From: Clostridiales bacterium
GTDB lineage: Bacteria; Bacillota; Clostridia; Christensenellales; Borkfalkiaceae
Length of the DNA: 38,825 nt
Direction: 5' to 3'
Assembly: GCA_015069365.1 (NCBI GenBank)
Contig: SVIT01000007.1
Location: 1 to 38,825 of the forward strand
Positions 15,300-23,693 of the stretch are shown piece after piece. Numbering within the stretch: the first letter of the stretch is position 1; the number at the start of each line of letters is the position of its first letter. The position numbers and the translations under genes are program-made. The notes beneath the pieces are model-generated. The model ran no database searches. It worked only from the letters and a program-made list of their open reading frames with translations, and was not told where the DNA came from.

Positions 15300-16058
15300 T
15301 TATCTCCTATTTTTATTTTGTTCCACATATGAAAGATACGTTGTTAAAAGCGTCTCTTGCGTTTCATTTTCTGTTTTTGGTATATAACCCTCATTCACCG
15401 CCGTTTGGAAAGAAGTCAAGGTATCTGCAAGCTCTCCCAAAGTAATCTCATGGATTTTCTTCACTCTAAAGATACCGTCCTCGTCCACCGCAGGCGCGCC
15501 CTCAATCTGCGCCACGAAAGAATCTATAACGTCTTCTACGTAATGAAAATACATAACGTGATTACTATCATTGACCGTAATCGGCAAACCCAACGCCAGG
15601 TTGTTGCAGAACGTAGCCACAACCGAATGGTGATTTGGCGTAGCCCAGCGTCCGTATACGTTGCTCAAACGGTAAATAATCGCTCTTGCCCCTGTTTCTT
15701 CTCCGTACCGCCTTAAGTCAGCCTCTGCCGCTAACTTACTATTCCCATAATCGGTACCGTTCGTCGCTTGAATGGAAGAAGTATACAAAACAGGACAACG
15801 ATTATTATATTTTTTCAATAAGCCTAACAGCTCGTCAAAAAACAGATGATTCACTTTCTCAAATTCACTGTTTTCTTTCGGTCTATGTACCGCCGCAAAA
15901 TTAAACACAAAATCGCAATCTGCCGTGTATTTCTCTAACTCTTCAAACGTGGTGTCCAAATCATAAGAATATACCGTGTATTTATCTCCGTATTCTTTCA
16001 ATCTGGCAATCAAATTCTTTCCTAAAAAGCCATAAGCGCCCGTTATTAAAATTTTCAT
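15300..16058 (-). CDS. SDR-only CapF paralogue lacking the cupin domain
   Basis: This 252-residue protein resembles the SDR half of the nearby CapF (shared TSSIQAT, FNFAAVHRP versus FNLAGVNRP, CNNLALGLPITVND versus CNNIANDLPITVND, TTYLSYV versus STYLSYL). It stops exactly where CapF continues into the cupin. Tyr/Lys of the SDR site survive as YGNSKLA. It may be a 4-keto reductase in another deoxysugar branch, or a decaying duplicate. The stop codon leads straight into the capE ribosome site, with no cupin remnant between, so any deletion was clean. Function beyond NAD(P)-dependent sugar reduction cannot be assigned. Confidence 0.85.
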   Translation of the reverse strand: MKILITGAYGFLGKNLIARLKEYGDKYTVYSYDLDTTFEELEKYTADCDFVFNFAAVHRPKENSEFEKVNHLFFDELLGLLKKYNNRCPVLYTSSIQATNGTDYGNSKLAAEADLRRYGEETGARAIIYRLSNVYGRWATPNHHSVVATFCNNLALGLPITVNDSNHVMYFHYVEDVIDSFVAQIEGAPAVDEDGIFRVKKIHEITLGELADTLTSFQTAVNEGYIPKTENETQETLLTTYLSYVEQNKNRR

Positions 16059-16083
16059 TTTATTCCTCTTTGTAGTTCTTTAC

Positions 16084-17238
16084 TTAATTCTTATACCAAT
16101 TTTGTTTTACTGGAACCGCTTTACTGCAAGGCCCTCTTTCGTAGGTCGTACAATCCCCCGTTTTTAACAACGAGTCGATCAGTTCCACAATACGCTTGTA
16201 AGACTTTGCAGGATTCCATTCATTGATCATTTTATCATAGGCGTTTCTTGCAATTCTTTCACGCACTTCTTTATGATCGACAAGATATTTCACCTTTTGA
16301 TACAACGCTTCCACGTCTCCGTTTTTATATACAAGCCCATCAACCTTATCCTCAATCAAGAAATTTGTAGAGCCCGCCGCATGATTCGCGACACACGCAC
16401 AGGCACTGTTCATACATTCGTTTAACGTAGCGCCCCAGCCCTCTCCAAAATCACTGGTAAACATAAAAATGTTTGCCTTGTCCATTTGCGCGCGCGTTTC
16501 ATCAATCTTACAAGTGCCCTTGAAATTAATGCATTCTTCAACGCCCAGCTCTTTTACCAACGCTTTTAATTTTTCCTCTTCCTCACCAGAACCTATCACC
16601 GTCATTCTCGGACGGTAGCCTGCCGATTTCAATTTTGCAATAACCCGAATTGCGTCGTCACAGTGTTTCAAGGCAACCAACCTGCCTACCCAGACAAACT
16701 CTAAACCATCTTGCGGTTTCTCATTGATCAGAGCATCAATATCCTTTTCATAAACGGCAATTTGATATCCCCATTTATACATTTTGTTTCGAAATGCCCC
16801 TACCCTGTGAAAATCCAATGCTGCGAATGAACTGGCACAAAGTAAATGAAAATTACTGTTTTTGGACGGTTTCACAAAACGCTTGCGTACTTTTTTCATT
16901 GTAATGGGATTAAAATATCTGTAAAATCCCTTTTTGAACATTCTTTCCGAATAGTAAATCGTTAATTTGTTCTGTGCAATTCTTTCCGAAATGTAATCGA
17001 GCGGTACTCCGCAAAAAATCACAACGTCTGCTTCCGTACAAAGTTTTTTTGCTTCCGCTTCCTTGCCGATTGCATTAAAAATATACGGCCTGCTTTCCAA
17101 ACAACCTATCCCTGCACGGTTTTTATCCAACTCCATCGTTTCGATAAAGGTAAAATCATCACCATATTCACTATACAAGCCGTCGCACAAAGGTCGAACA
17201 ACATGCTCGCACGTGTTGGCAATATATACAACTTTCAT
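16084..17238 (-). CDS. glycosyltransferase, GT4/GT-B type
   Basis: This 384-residue protein has the C-terminal Glycos_transf_1 pattern: FVWVGRLVALKHCD, MTVIGSGEEEEKLKAL and the acidic donor-binding region FTSDFGEGWGATLNE. It should transfer a sugar from a nucleotide donor in the cytoplasm during repeat-unit assembly. The ATG at 17238 follows AGGAG by five bases; an in-frame GTG six bases earlier overlaps the ribosome site and is less likely. It lies between the gene remnants at 17258-17616 and the capF paralogue. Donor and acceptor are unknown. Confidence 0.87.
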   Translation of the reverse strand: MKVVYIANTCEHVVRPLCDGLYSEYGDDFTFIETMELDKNRAGIGCLESRPYIFNAIGKEAEAKKLCTEADVVIFCGVPLDYISERIAQNKLTIYYSERMFKKGFYRYFNPITMKKVRKRFVKPSKNSNFHLLCASSFAALDFHRVGAFRNKMYKWGYQIAVYEKDIDALINEKPQDGLEFVWVGRLVALKHCDDAIRVIAKLKSAGYRPRMTVIGSGEEEEKLKALVKELGVEECINFKGTCKIDETRAQMDKANIFMFTSDFGEGWGATLNECMNSACACVANHAAGSTNFLIEDKVDGLVYKNGDVEALYQKVKYLVDHKEVRERIARNAYDKMINEWNPAKSYKRIVELIDSLLKTGDCTTYERGPCSKAVPVKQNWYKN

Positions 17239-17257
17239 AGTCACTCCTATACGCTGT

Positions 17258-17497
17258 TTATCTAAAAATTTTCTTTTTCAATCTATACAATGCGGTTTTA
17301 AATGAATCACGTTTTAATCCGCCGTATTTTTTTAAAAGAGGTTTTACACCTGCTTTGTGGTACTCCATCCAAAACGTCTCTCTCTCATTCGGTCGAGCAG
17401 TCGGCGCAGATAATTGCGGCTGTTTCGCGTTTTCCAAATTGCCCGCAATCCGTTCGCCCTCCGTCTTTTCAAACAGCGCCTTTCCTTTCTTGCTGTT
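17258..17497 (-). pseudogene. C-terminal remnant, probably of a FrhB-like or pyruvyltransferase-like protein
   Basis: In a frame closed upstream by TAA, about 76 codons are open and end at a stop at 17258. The translation includes APTARPNERETFWMEYHKAG followed by VKPLLKKYGG and a Lys/Arg-rich tail. This RExFWxxY...LLKKY ending resembles the C-termini of coenzyme F420 hydrogenase beta-like (FrhB) and polysaccharide pyruvyltransferase proteins in exopolysaccharide loci. There is no plausible start codon or ribosome site, so it is the tail of a deleted gene. Family assignment is tentative; remnant status is well supported by the open frame and its position just before the next gene. Confidence 0.55.
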
Positions 17498-17616
17498 TTA
17501 ATGCGAAAGCGACATGCAAATTTCCCACCACGCGCAAAAGTTTCTGGCATCTTTTTGGCAATATTAAAATACATCCACTTATTAATTCTTCTTGAAATTT
17601 TCCGAAATAAATTCAT
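17344..17616 (-). pseudogene. N-terminal remnant, probably of an acyltransferase
   Basis: An ATG at 17616 opens a 90-codon frame. Its first 44 or so residues (MNLFRKISRRINKWMYFNIA, then KKMPETFARGGKFA) resemble the start of left-handed beta-helix acetyltransferases of polysaccharide clusters, which begin with a similar basic helix before the hexapeptide repeats. After about residue 44 the sequence turns into Arg-rich text that is out of frame with the C-terminal remnant overlapping here. I read this as a deletion junction joining the beginning of one gene to the end of another. The family call is tentative. Confidence 0.45.
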
Positions 17617-17653
17617 AATCCACCATTTAATATGTTTGCAATCCCAAATATTT

Positions 17654-19222
17654 TTACATTAATCTCGTGTGCGTATAAAAAATAAGTTTTATTTTCTGCG
17701 CATAATTATTCAAAACGCATTTCATTCCTTTATTCAAGGCATCAAAATCTTCTTGCCTATATGTTAGTTTCATTTCAGTTTCCGCATAGTTTTGATTCGA
17801 GAGATAAGAGTACCCATCAAATCCTGCAAGCGTTACTTCTTCAACTTCCAAATCTATTAATAATTTAATCGCCATCAAGCCCGCATTATCAGATACCCGC
17901 TCTTCCTCATTTACCAACGATGCATAATTGACTTTTACAAAACATTCTTCAGCAGATATATTCGAAGTATTTATCACTTTTTTAATAGACGCATATTCCA
18001 ACATACGAAAACGACGTATATTGCTAACAAAAATATAGTCTGTTTTTTGCTTATAATCAAAGTTGATACTGATAGAGATGACGTCTGGTTGTGCTATAAG
18101 AGAAAGAATCTTCTCTTTTTCCTCTTCCACACTTTTTCCTGGAGCAATCAACACCACTTTTTTCCCTATTAACTTTTTCTTAAAATCGAACAATCTTTCA
18201 TCATTAACAATTTCTTTATTCATATATTCCATATATAATTCTTCTATATATTGCTTATCGTAATTAATCCTCCGGTCCTCTACAATATTTTTGAAGATTA
18301 TGTCCATATCTGCAATTGTCAACGTATTTTTATCGGACAAATATTTTGCATAATTTGGATGGATATTGTGTTTTGCTGACAAATAATTCGGCAAAGAATA
18401 TCCCCAATAATTTTCTTGATGAAATTTACTGATGATTTCATCAATTAATCGCAAAATAGGCGTTAAGCTATATTCTGTTCCGCATGCTTCATTTAAATAT
18501 TCTACAAAAAGCTCGGTATTAAGATTCCCTGCACCGCGTCCCATTCCCATGATGCTGGAATCCAAAATCAATTCGCGATTCGTTTGAATATTAACCAGCG
18601 ATTGCGCGTTGGAATAAGCAAGCTGTAAGTTGTTATGAGAATGATAACCGATTTTAATATTTTTGGACAGGTTATGCTCAACGATATAAAACAAACGCGT
18701 CAAATCGCTCTGTTTCATAACCCCGAAACTATCAACGATATAAAAAGCATACGGCTGGATTGCATTCGTTCTATTAATCAAACTTAAAAATTCTTCATCA
18801 GAATAGCCCAATGACACCATCGCCTGCACAAACACGTCATAGCCTTTTTCTTTGATTTGTTTACACAGCTGTAACGCGCCCTCCAAATCTTTTTTATGGA
18901 AAGCCACACGAATCCCATCCACCGTATCATCACTACGTTCTTCCAGTTTTTCAACGTCTATATCGCCATAGTTCGCCATTACAACAAACTTTTTGCCGTC
19001 TCGTTCTTGCGGAATAAACGGAAACAGCTGCGCCATTGTGGAAAACCTAGAAACGCCGCTTTTATAAGAAATTTTATGACTTAAAAAACCACACTCAATA
19101 ATCTCAATCCCTGCATGCGCAAGTCCGTCTATAATATGCCGTATATTCGTTGCCCCGAATCTCCATTCGTTGCAATATCCCCCATCGCGCAAGGTGCAGT
19201 CTAAGACTTGTATTCTACTCAT
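17654..19222 (-). CDS. two-domain protein: HOA-like DRE-TIM aldolase plus DUF115/GT42-like domain
   Basis: This 522-residue protein has two parts. Residues 1-290 are a DRE-TIM metallo-aldolase barrel: DCTLRDGG (Asp8, Arg12, Asp13), the metal motif YHSHNN (His194, His196) and GMGRGAGN (226-233), all as in 4-hydroxy-2-oxovalerate aldolase-like enzymes. Residues 352-522 form a separate alpha/beta domain beginning KKVVLIAPGKS and containing SDNAGLMAIKLLIDL followed by VTLAGFDGYSY, a pattern like DUF115 and GT42 sialyltransferase folds. The next upstream gene is a CMP-sugar synthetase and the one before that a sialyltransferase-like protein. I infer pyruvate-type carbon chemistry on a sugar, perhaps with transfer by the second domain. 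No NeuB-type synthase is present. The start follows GAGGT. The gene is more A/T-rich than the capE-capG block. Confidence 0.8.
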   Translation of the reverse strand: MSRIQVLDCTLRDGGYCNEWRFGATNIRHIIDGLAHAGIEIIECGFLSHKISYKSGVSRFSTMAQLFPFIPQERDGKKFVVMANYGDIDVEKLEERSDDTVDGIRVAFHKKDLEGALQLCKQIKEKGYDVFVQAMVSLGYSDEEFLSLINRTNAIQPYAFYIVDSFGVMKQSDLTRLFYIVEHNLSKNIKIGYHSHNNLQLAYSNAQSLVNIQTNRELILDSSIMGMGRGAGNLNTELFVEYLNEACGTEYSLTPILRLIDEIISKFHQENYWGYSLPNYLSAKHNIHPNYAKYLSDKNTLTIADMDIIFKNIVEDRRINYDKQYIEELYMEYMNKEIVNDERLFDFKKKLIGKKVVLIAPGKSVEEEKEKILSLIAQPDVISISINFDYKQKTDYIFVSNIRRFRMLEYASIKKVINTSNISAEECFVKVNYASLVNEEERVSDNAGLMAIKLLIDLEVEEVTLAGFDGYSYLSNQNYAETEMKLTYRQEDFDALNKGMKCVLNNYAQKIKLIFYTHTRLM

Positions 19223-19234
19223 ACTTACCTCAAT

Positions 19235-19891
19235 TTATTGTTTTGATAAAATCCCAGTATAAATTGCATTTGCAATCTCAAAATCGATTGGATTATTAAT
19301 ATCCGTTGCCTCAACCTCGGAAACCTCAAGCATATACGGCTTGTTTCCGATTCTTCTACGCAATTTTTCAATGACCTCTTTGGTGAAAATATACATGCCC
19401 GTTGTTTCCATATAAATGGGATCTAAATCTTGCGTTCTAGGGATATGATTTGGGTCATAATTCAAAGGTTTTCCATTCAGCCAAAAGAAATCCTGATGTC
19501 TTTTAACGGCAATTGCAGAATCGTACTCTCCGCTTTTTACCGCGCGAACACCTTTGTTGATACTCTCTGAAAGTTGGAAGGGTGCTGTTGCGTGCGCAAG
19601 CACATAAATATCCGCGGGAACTGCCTGCGAAAAAGCATAAAACATATCGTTTACGTCTGCCTGCGCTGTGTCGTATTTTTCATCACGCTTCAAATAATGT
19701 ACGCCGTCAATCAAAAACTCCTTGATTTCTTCTTTGCTGCAGTATACATAAGTTTCGTCTACTTCTTCAGCGTTTTTTAACGCTTTTAAAATAAAATGAA
19801 TCAACGGCGTACCATCATCAAACTGTTTTGTATTTTTCCCGGGCGTTCTTTCATTGTTCATTTTTATAGGGACCAAAGCAACTACTTTCAT
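19235..19891 (-). CDS. CMP-sugar synthetase (acylneuraminate cytidylyltransferase family)
   Basis: This 218-residue nucleotidyltransferase opens VVALVPIKMNNERTPGKNTK, a variant of the NeuA/KdsB N-terminal CTP-binding signature. It also has LAHATAPFQ and ends with EVEATDINNPIDFEIA, matching the DINxPxDF motif of NeuA-like enzymes. It should couple CTP to a keto-sugar acid. Its start overlaps the preceding transferase stop by four bases, and the aldolase-type gene follows after 12 bp. The PIKMNNER variant marks a subgroup distinct from classical NeuA, so the sugar need not be sialic acid. Confidence 0.88.
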   Translation of the reverse strand: MKVVALVPIKMNNERTPGKNTKQFDDGTPLIHFILKALKNAEEVDETYVYCSKEEIKEFLIDGVHYLKRDEKYDTAQADVNDMFYAFSQAVPADIYVLAHATAPFQLSESINKGVRAVKSGEYDSAIAVKRHQDFFWLNGKPLNYDPNHIPRTQDLDPIYMETTGMYIFTKEVIEKLRRRIGNKPYMLEVSEVEATDINNPIDFEIANAIYTGILSKQ

Positions 19892-20997
19892 TTTTGCACC
19901 TCATTCTCTTGTTTTAATTTTTGAATAATTTGTTGAAATTCTTCCACTGTTTCCGGAATGTAAAACTTCTTCTTCGTATAATCTTCATAATGATTCAGAT
20001 ATTTTTCCACGTACGCTTCAAAATTTCCGCTACCTAAAATCGGCGACGTTCCATTAAAGATTTTATATAACATAACAACCGTAGGTTGAGCCGCGGAAAT
20101 GATATGCGGAACAAATACGGTGTTGGAAGAAACCGTAACCAAAACGTGATTATCAATGGAATGGTTCAAAAAATAATTTTCCCAAAAAATCGGCGCATCC
20201 ACAGTCGGTAAAATCGTTTTGAATCGATCCGCTCTGTTGCGAGGATGATGTTTTAGAATAAAATCTTTTCCGTCGCATGCTTCCCAAAGCGTATTGATAA
20301 GCTCGCTGTCATTCGTGACGTATCCGTCGTTGTTAAAGCTCTCTTCAAAAAATATAAATTTTTCTTTGATTTCATAATCGGATTGGGTGAGCACTTCGTT
20401 CAAAAGGTCTACAAGACCTTCTACTTCCTGCGGTTTTGGTATTTTGACAAGATTCTTGTGTTCTTCAATGCATACCAATTCAGGTTCAAAAACGTAAACG
20501 CTATCAAGCAATTCTTCGATCGGCTGAACGCGGAACAATTTCCTTAACAGTTTTGGAAGTCTCAAATATTGACCGTTTTTTACCAAATATGTACTGATCC
20601 CATCTTCAAGAATATGCACTTTTGTCCCTTTCCGCTTACGCTTTATCGCATATTGCAACATAACGTTTTGCCGCGTATAGCTGGAAAAATAACATTCTTG
20701 ATATTTTTTTACGTCGATTTCCCAAACTTTTTTTGTATATTTACGTGGAAATAGCTCAAAAAACATCCGTCCATATCTCGATTTCTCCAACCGATTCAAT
20801 TTTTTAATATTTTCCCCGACTGGAACAAAACGGACACTGTGAAACAACTCTTTCAATTTCTCATTTTTATGCAACGTTCGAAAGATGGGCGTAGAATCCG
20901 TCAAAATCAAATCCACGTCTCTATCTTGTAAAAATACTTTTTTAATGAGAAGCGCTACATATAATTGAAAAACTGAACTACAAACAATCAAAATCAT
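19888..20997 (-). CDS. GT52/polysialyltransferase-like glycosyltransferase
   Basis: This 369-residue protein has the spaced motifs of bacterial sialyltransferase-type GT-B enzymes: an acidic EDG (Glu131-Gly133 in HILEDGIST), an HP motif (LKHHPR, His251-Pro252) and a Ser pair (TVSSNT, about 290-291). In that group the acidic residue is the base and the HP and Ser residues bind CMP. It directly precedes a CMP-sugar synthetase gene with a four-base overlap, supporting use of a CMP-activated donor. AGGAGG precedes its ATG, which lies in the end of wzx (ATGA overlap). The exact sugar and linkage are unknown. Confidence 0.75.
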   Translation of the reverse strand: MILIVCSSVFQLYVALLIKKVFLQDRDVDLILTDSTPIFRTLHKNEKLKELFHSVRFVPVGENIKKLNRLEKSRYGRMFFELFPRKYTKKVWEIDVKKYQECYFSSYTRQNVMLQYAIKRKRKGTKVHILEDGISTYLVKNGQYLRLPKLLRKLFRVQPIEELLDSVYVFEPELVCIEEHKNLVKIPKPQEVEGLVDLLNEVLTQSDYEIKEKFIFFEESFNNDGYVTNDSELINTLWEACDGKDFILKHHPRNRADRFKTILPTVDAPIFWENYFLNHSIDNHVLVTVSSNTVFVPHIISAAQPTVVMLYKIFNGTSPILGSGNFEAYVEKYLNHYEDYTKKKFYIPETVEEFQQIIQKLKQENEVQK

Positions 20998-22499
20998 ACA
21001 TTTGCCTCCTCGGAAACCGTCTCTTGCGACGTATTGTCTTCCGTTTTTTCTTTTTGTAGCATCGACTTAATCAGTTCAATAATCTTTTTATGTAAAATAA
21101 CAACTGCAAGCAACACCGCAAACAACAATCCTGCTCTTGCCCAAAAAATATTCTGGAAAACCATACTGTATACCATAAAACCTACATATACGATCATGAT
21201 AGCGAAAAACCAACGCAAATCCACAATCTTGTTCAAGTTTTTCTCATACCTTCTCACAACAAAATAATAAAGCAGTAACTGAATAAAACTGCAACCCAAG
21301 GTGGTATAACCCGCCGCAATATCCCCAAAATATTTAATACCGAAAAAGTTGGTCACGAGGTTAATAATCGCGCAAGTAATAGTAATCGCTGACATTTGCC
21401 AAGTTTTTTCGTAATAGAACAAGATGTTGCCTATAATCCCCGTAATAAATGAAAACAAAACCGACATTGTCAGGGGCGGAATAAACCACACGGCGTCTAT
21501 ATATTCTTTCGTGGCAAAGATCATGATCCCTTCACGGGCAAACAACATAACCCCGATACACACCACTGCAACCAGCGCTGTACAACCCGTCGTTACGTTC
21601 TTCAAACTGCCAAACTTCTTGGCTTTAATCGATTGCAATGTAAACGGAATCAAAGCATAATTGATCGCCTGCGTAATGATACTGACCAGCCCCGTAATGC
21701 TATGCGCAATCCCATAGATACCTGCCTGCGCCGTACCCACCATCGAGTTGATCATCAGCTTGTCGCTGGAATTGAGCAACGTTGAAGAAAGGTAATGAGG
21801 TATCAGCGGTAAATTAAATTTTAACGCATACTTCCAGTATTCTTTGTTGTATATCTTTTTCCCTTTTTTATAGGTAAGCACACAAAGAACAAGCCCTAAA
21901 ACGATACCTGCAAGCCCCGCCCCGATTACCTTGGCATACGCCGCATGCGAAGGGAAAAGTAAAATAGCGATAATGGCTATGGTCGGGCTTAACAGCGCGT
22001 TTGTAAAGGTATAGGCAATAACGCTCTTATAATCGTATAAAAACCGCCGCCTCATCAACCAAAACGAAATCACTGCATTCGTAAAGGTCTGTATCCACAT
22101 AAATAGAAGATATGGTGTACTCAGCTCGAAAACGGACGGAACAAGAATATTAAAAATGATACACGCAGTATACACCAACAAGGACGCAACAAAGGTCAAT
22201 GAAATCATACTGGACGTGTATGCGTTAATATCGTCCTCGTATTTCGTCTGCGCCACGTTGTATACGCCGCCTGCCAAGGATAGCGTTGCAAAAATACTAA
22301 TTACGCTTTCCCAGGAAACGAAAACACTGGTCGCGCCGTAATCCTCCACCGCCATCAATCTTGTAAAAATCGGCGTCGTGATAAAGGACATGCCCTTTAA
22401 GGCTATGTTGGAAATAACAAACCAAACGGACGCTTTCGCCGCAGGAGAAAGACTATTTAATTTTCCAAGCAACGCTCTTATCTTTCCCATATTACGCAT
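20994..22499 (-). CDS. wzx: Wzx-type polysaccharide flippase
   Basis: This is an integral membrane protein of about 501 residues with some 12-14 hydrophobic segments. It opens with SPAAKASVWFVISNIALKG followed by MSFITTPIF, the common MOP-superfamily flippase start. It should move undecaprenyl-linked repeat units across the membrane. The tail after the last membrane segment is charged and Glu/Thr-rich. GTG at 22502 and ATG at 22499 are adjacent; I use the ATG. The start overlaps the end of the upstream glycosyltransferase gene, and the end overlaps the next transferase by four bases. Confidence 0.92.
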   Translation of the reverse strand: MRNMGKIRALLGKLNSLSPAAKASVWFVISNIALKGMSFITTPIFTRLMAVEDYGATSVFVSWESVISIFATLSLAGGVYNVAQTKYEDDINAYTSSMISLTFVASLLVYTACIIFNILVPSVFELSTPYLLFMWIQTFTNAVISFWLMRRRFLYDYKSVIAYTFTNALLSPTIAIIAILLFPSHAAYAKVIGAGLAGIVLGLVLCVLTYKKGKKIYNKEYWKYALKFNLPLIPHYLSSTLLNSSDKLMINSMVGTAQAGIYGIAHSITGLVSIITQAINYALIPFTLQSIKAKKFGSLKNVTTGCTALVAVVCIGVMLFAREGIMIFATKEYIDAVWFIPPLTMSVLFSFITGIIGNILFYYEKTWQMSAITITCAIINLVTNFFGIKYFGDIAAGYTTLGCSFIQLLLYYFVVRRYEKNLNKIVDLRWFFAIMIVYVGFMVYSMVFQNIFWARAGLLFAVLLAVVILHKKIIELIKSMLQKEKTEDNTSQETVSEEANV

Positions 22500-23688
22500 C
22501 ACGTCTCACAAAAGTTTTTTCAATCGCCGACATAATCTTGTTATTATCAATATCTCCTCTTGCAGGCGCATTTCCTAACCGCTCCCTAAGGTCAGAATTA
22601 TCCAATAAAACTTTGACGGCATTGTAAATATCTTTGGAATCACGGTTAACAATTATCCCATTCACACCATCCTCTATAATTTCCAAATTACTAGGAATCC
22701 CCGTTGCAACAATCGGCTTTTTGAAATATTTTTCTTCTAAAAGAACTCTACTTAATCCTTCGTAACTGGAAGGCTGTACGCAAATGTCCGCTGCATAGAT
22801 ATATGTATAAGGATTATCACAATTACCTAATAAAATAAAGTTTTCTTCAAGCCCATATTTAGCAATCTCTGCCTCTACCACACTGCGATAATCCCCATCT
22901 CCCGCGATATACCATTTCAAATTATATCCTTCATCCAACAACCATCTACAAACAGGGACACAAAGATGGAATCCTTTTAACTCAACTAACCGACCGAGTG
23001 ACAATATTTTAATACCGTTATAATCAATATTATTAGGAACTGCCGCCAACGCATTCAGTTCTTTCACATTCATCAACTTAGGAAGATTGATGCACTGGTA
23101 TTTATTAGAAAACTCAGGATACGCCTCTTTTAATGAATTTAATGAATTATCGGATACGGTAACAATAGAATCTAGTTTTTCAAAAGCTTTTCTGTCCAAC
23201 TTTTTATTATTATCAATTTTCTTTATATCTGTCCGTATCCATCCCACCTTAACATCGGCGTTTACACACTCAGCGACATAGTAACAAGATGTATTTTCTT
23301 CAAATCCGATTGCCACGTCATAATGAGTGTCTAACTTCAACATCGTTTTTCTCATCTGTCTCCAATCATTTACTGTAAATTTTTTGGATCCAAAACGGAT
23401 GCGTATAAAGCGCCAAATACGATATATTGCTAATCCGATTTTCTTTTTCTTAAGAAGAGTTTTAACACTTTGCAAAATTGAACGATTATAGACATCTGCA
23501 TAATACGGCGAATTTGGAAGTAGATTTACATTTTTATTTAACTTATGTAATAAAGCACGTCCTTCATTAAATAAATATAAATCCGCATCATATTTTTCAT
23601 AATCAAATACATTACAAAAATTTATCATGGATTTCTCTATACCGCCCATCGATAAACTACTGATAACCATTAGTATTTTTTTCTTCAT
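22492..23688 (-). CDS. glycosyltransferase, GT4/GT-B type
   Basis: This 398-residue GT-B enzyme starts MKKKILMVISSLSMGGIEKS, with the glycine-rich acceptor-side loop. It has IKILSLGRLVELKGFH at the donor domain and PSSYEGLSRVLLEE as the acidic donor-binding motif. It transfers a hexose-like sugar in repeat-unit synthesis. Base composition is clearly more A/T-rich than the tviB-like and capE-capG genes. It overlaps wzx at its end and sits six bases after the GT2 gene. Specificity cannot be inferred. Confidence 0.9.
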   Translation of the reverse strand: MKKKILMVISSLSMGGIEKSMINFCNVFDYEKYDADLYLFNEGRALLHKLNKNVNLLPNSPYYADVYNRSILQSVKTLLKKKKIGLAIYRIWRFIRIRFGSKKFTVNDWRQMRKTMLKLDTHYDVAIGFEENTSCYYVAECVNADVKVGWIRTDIKKIDNNKKLDRKAFEKLDSIVTVSDNSLNSLKEAYPEFSNKYQCINLPKLMNVKELNALAAVPNNIDYNGIKILSLGRLVELKGFHLCVPVCRWLLDEGYNLKWYIAGDGDYRSVVEAEIAKYGLEENFILLGNCDNPYTYIYAADICVQPSSYEGLSRVLLEEKYFKKPIVATGIPSNLEIIEDGVNGIIVNRDSKDIYNAVKVLLDNSDLRERLGNAPARGDIDNNKIMSAIEKTFVRRDA

Positions 23689-23693
23689 ATCCT

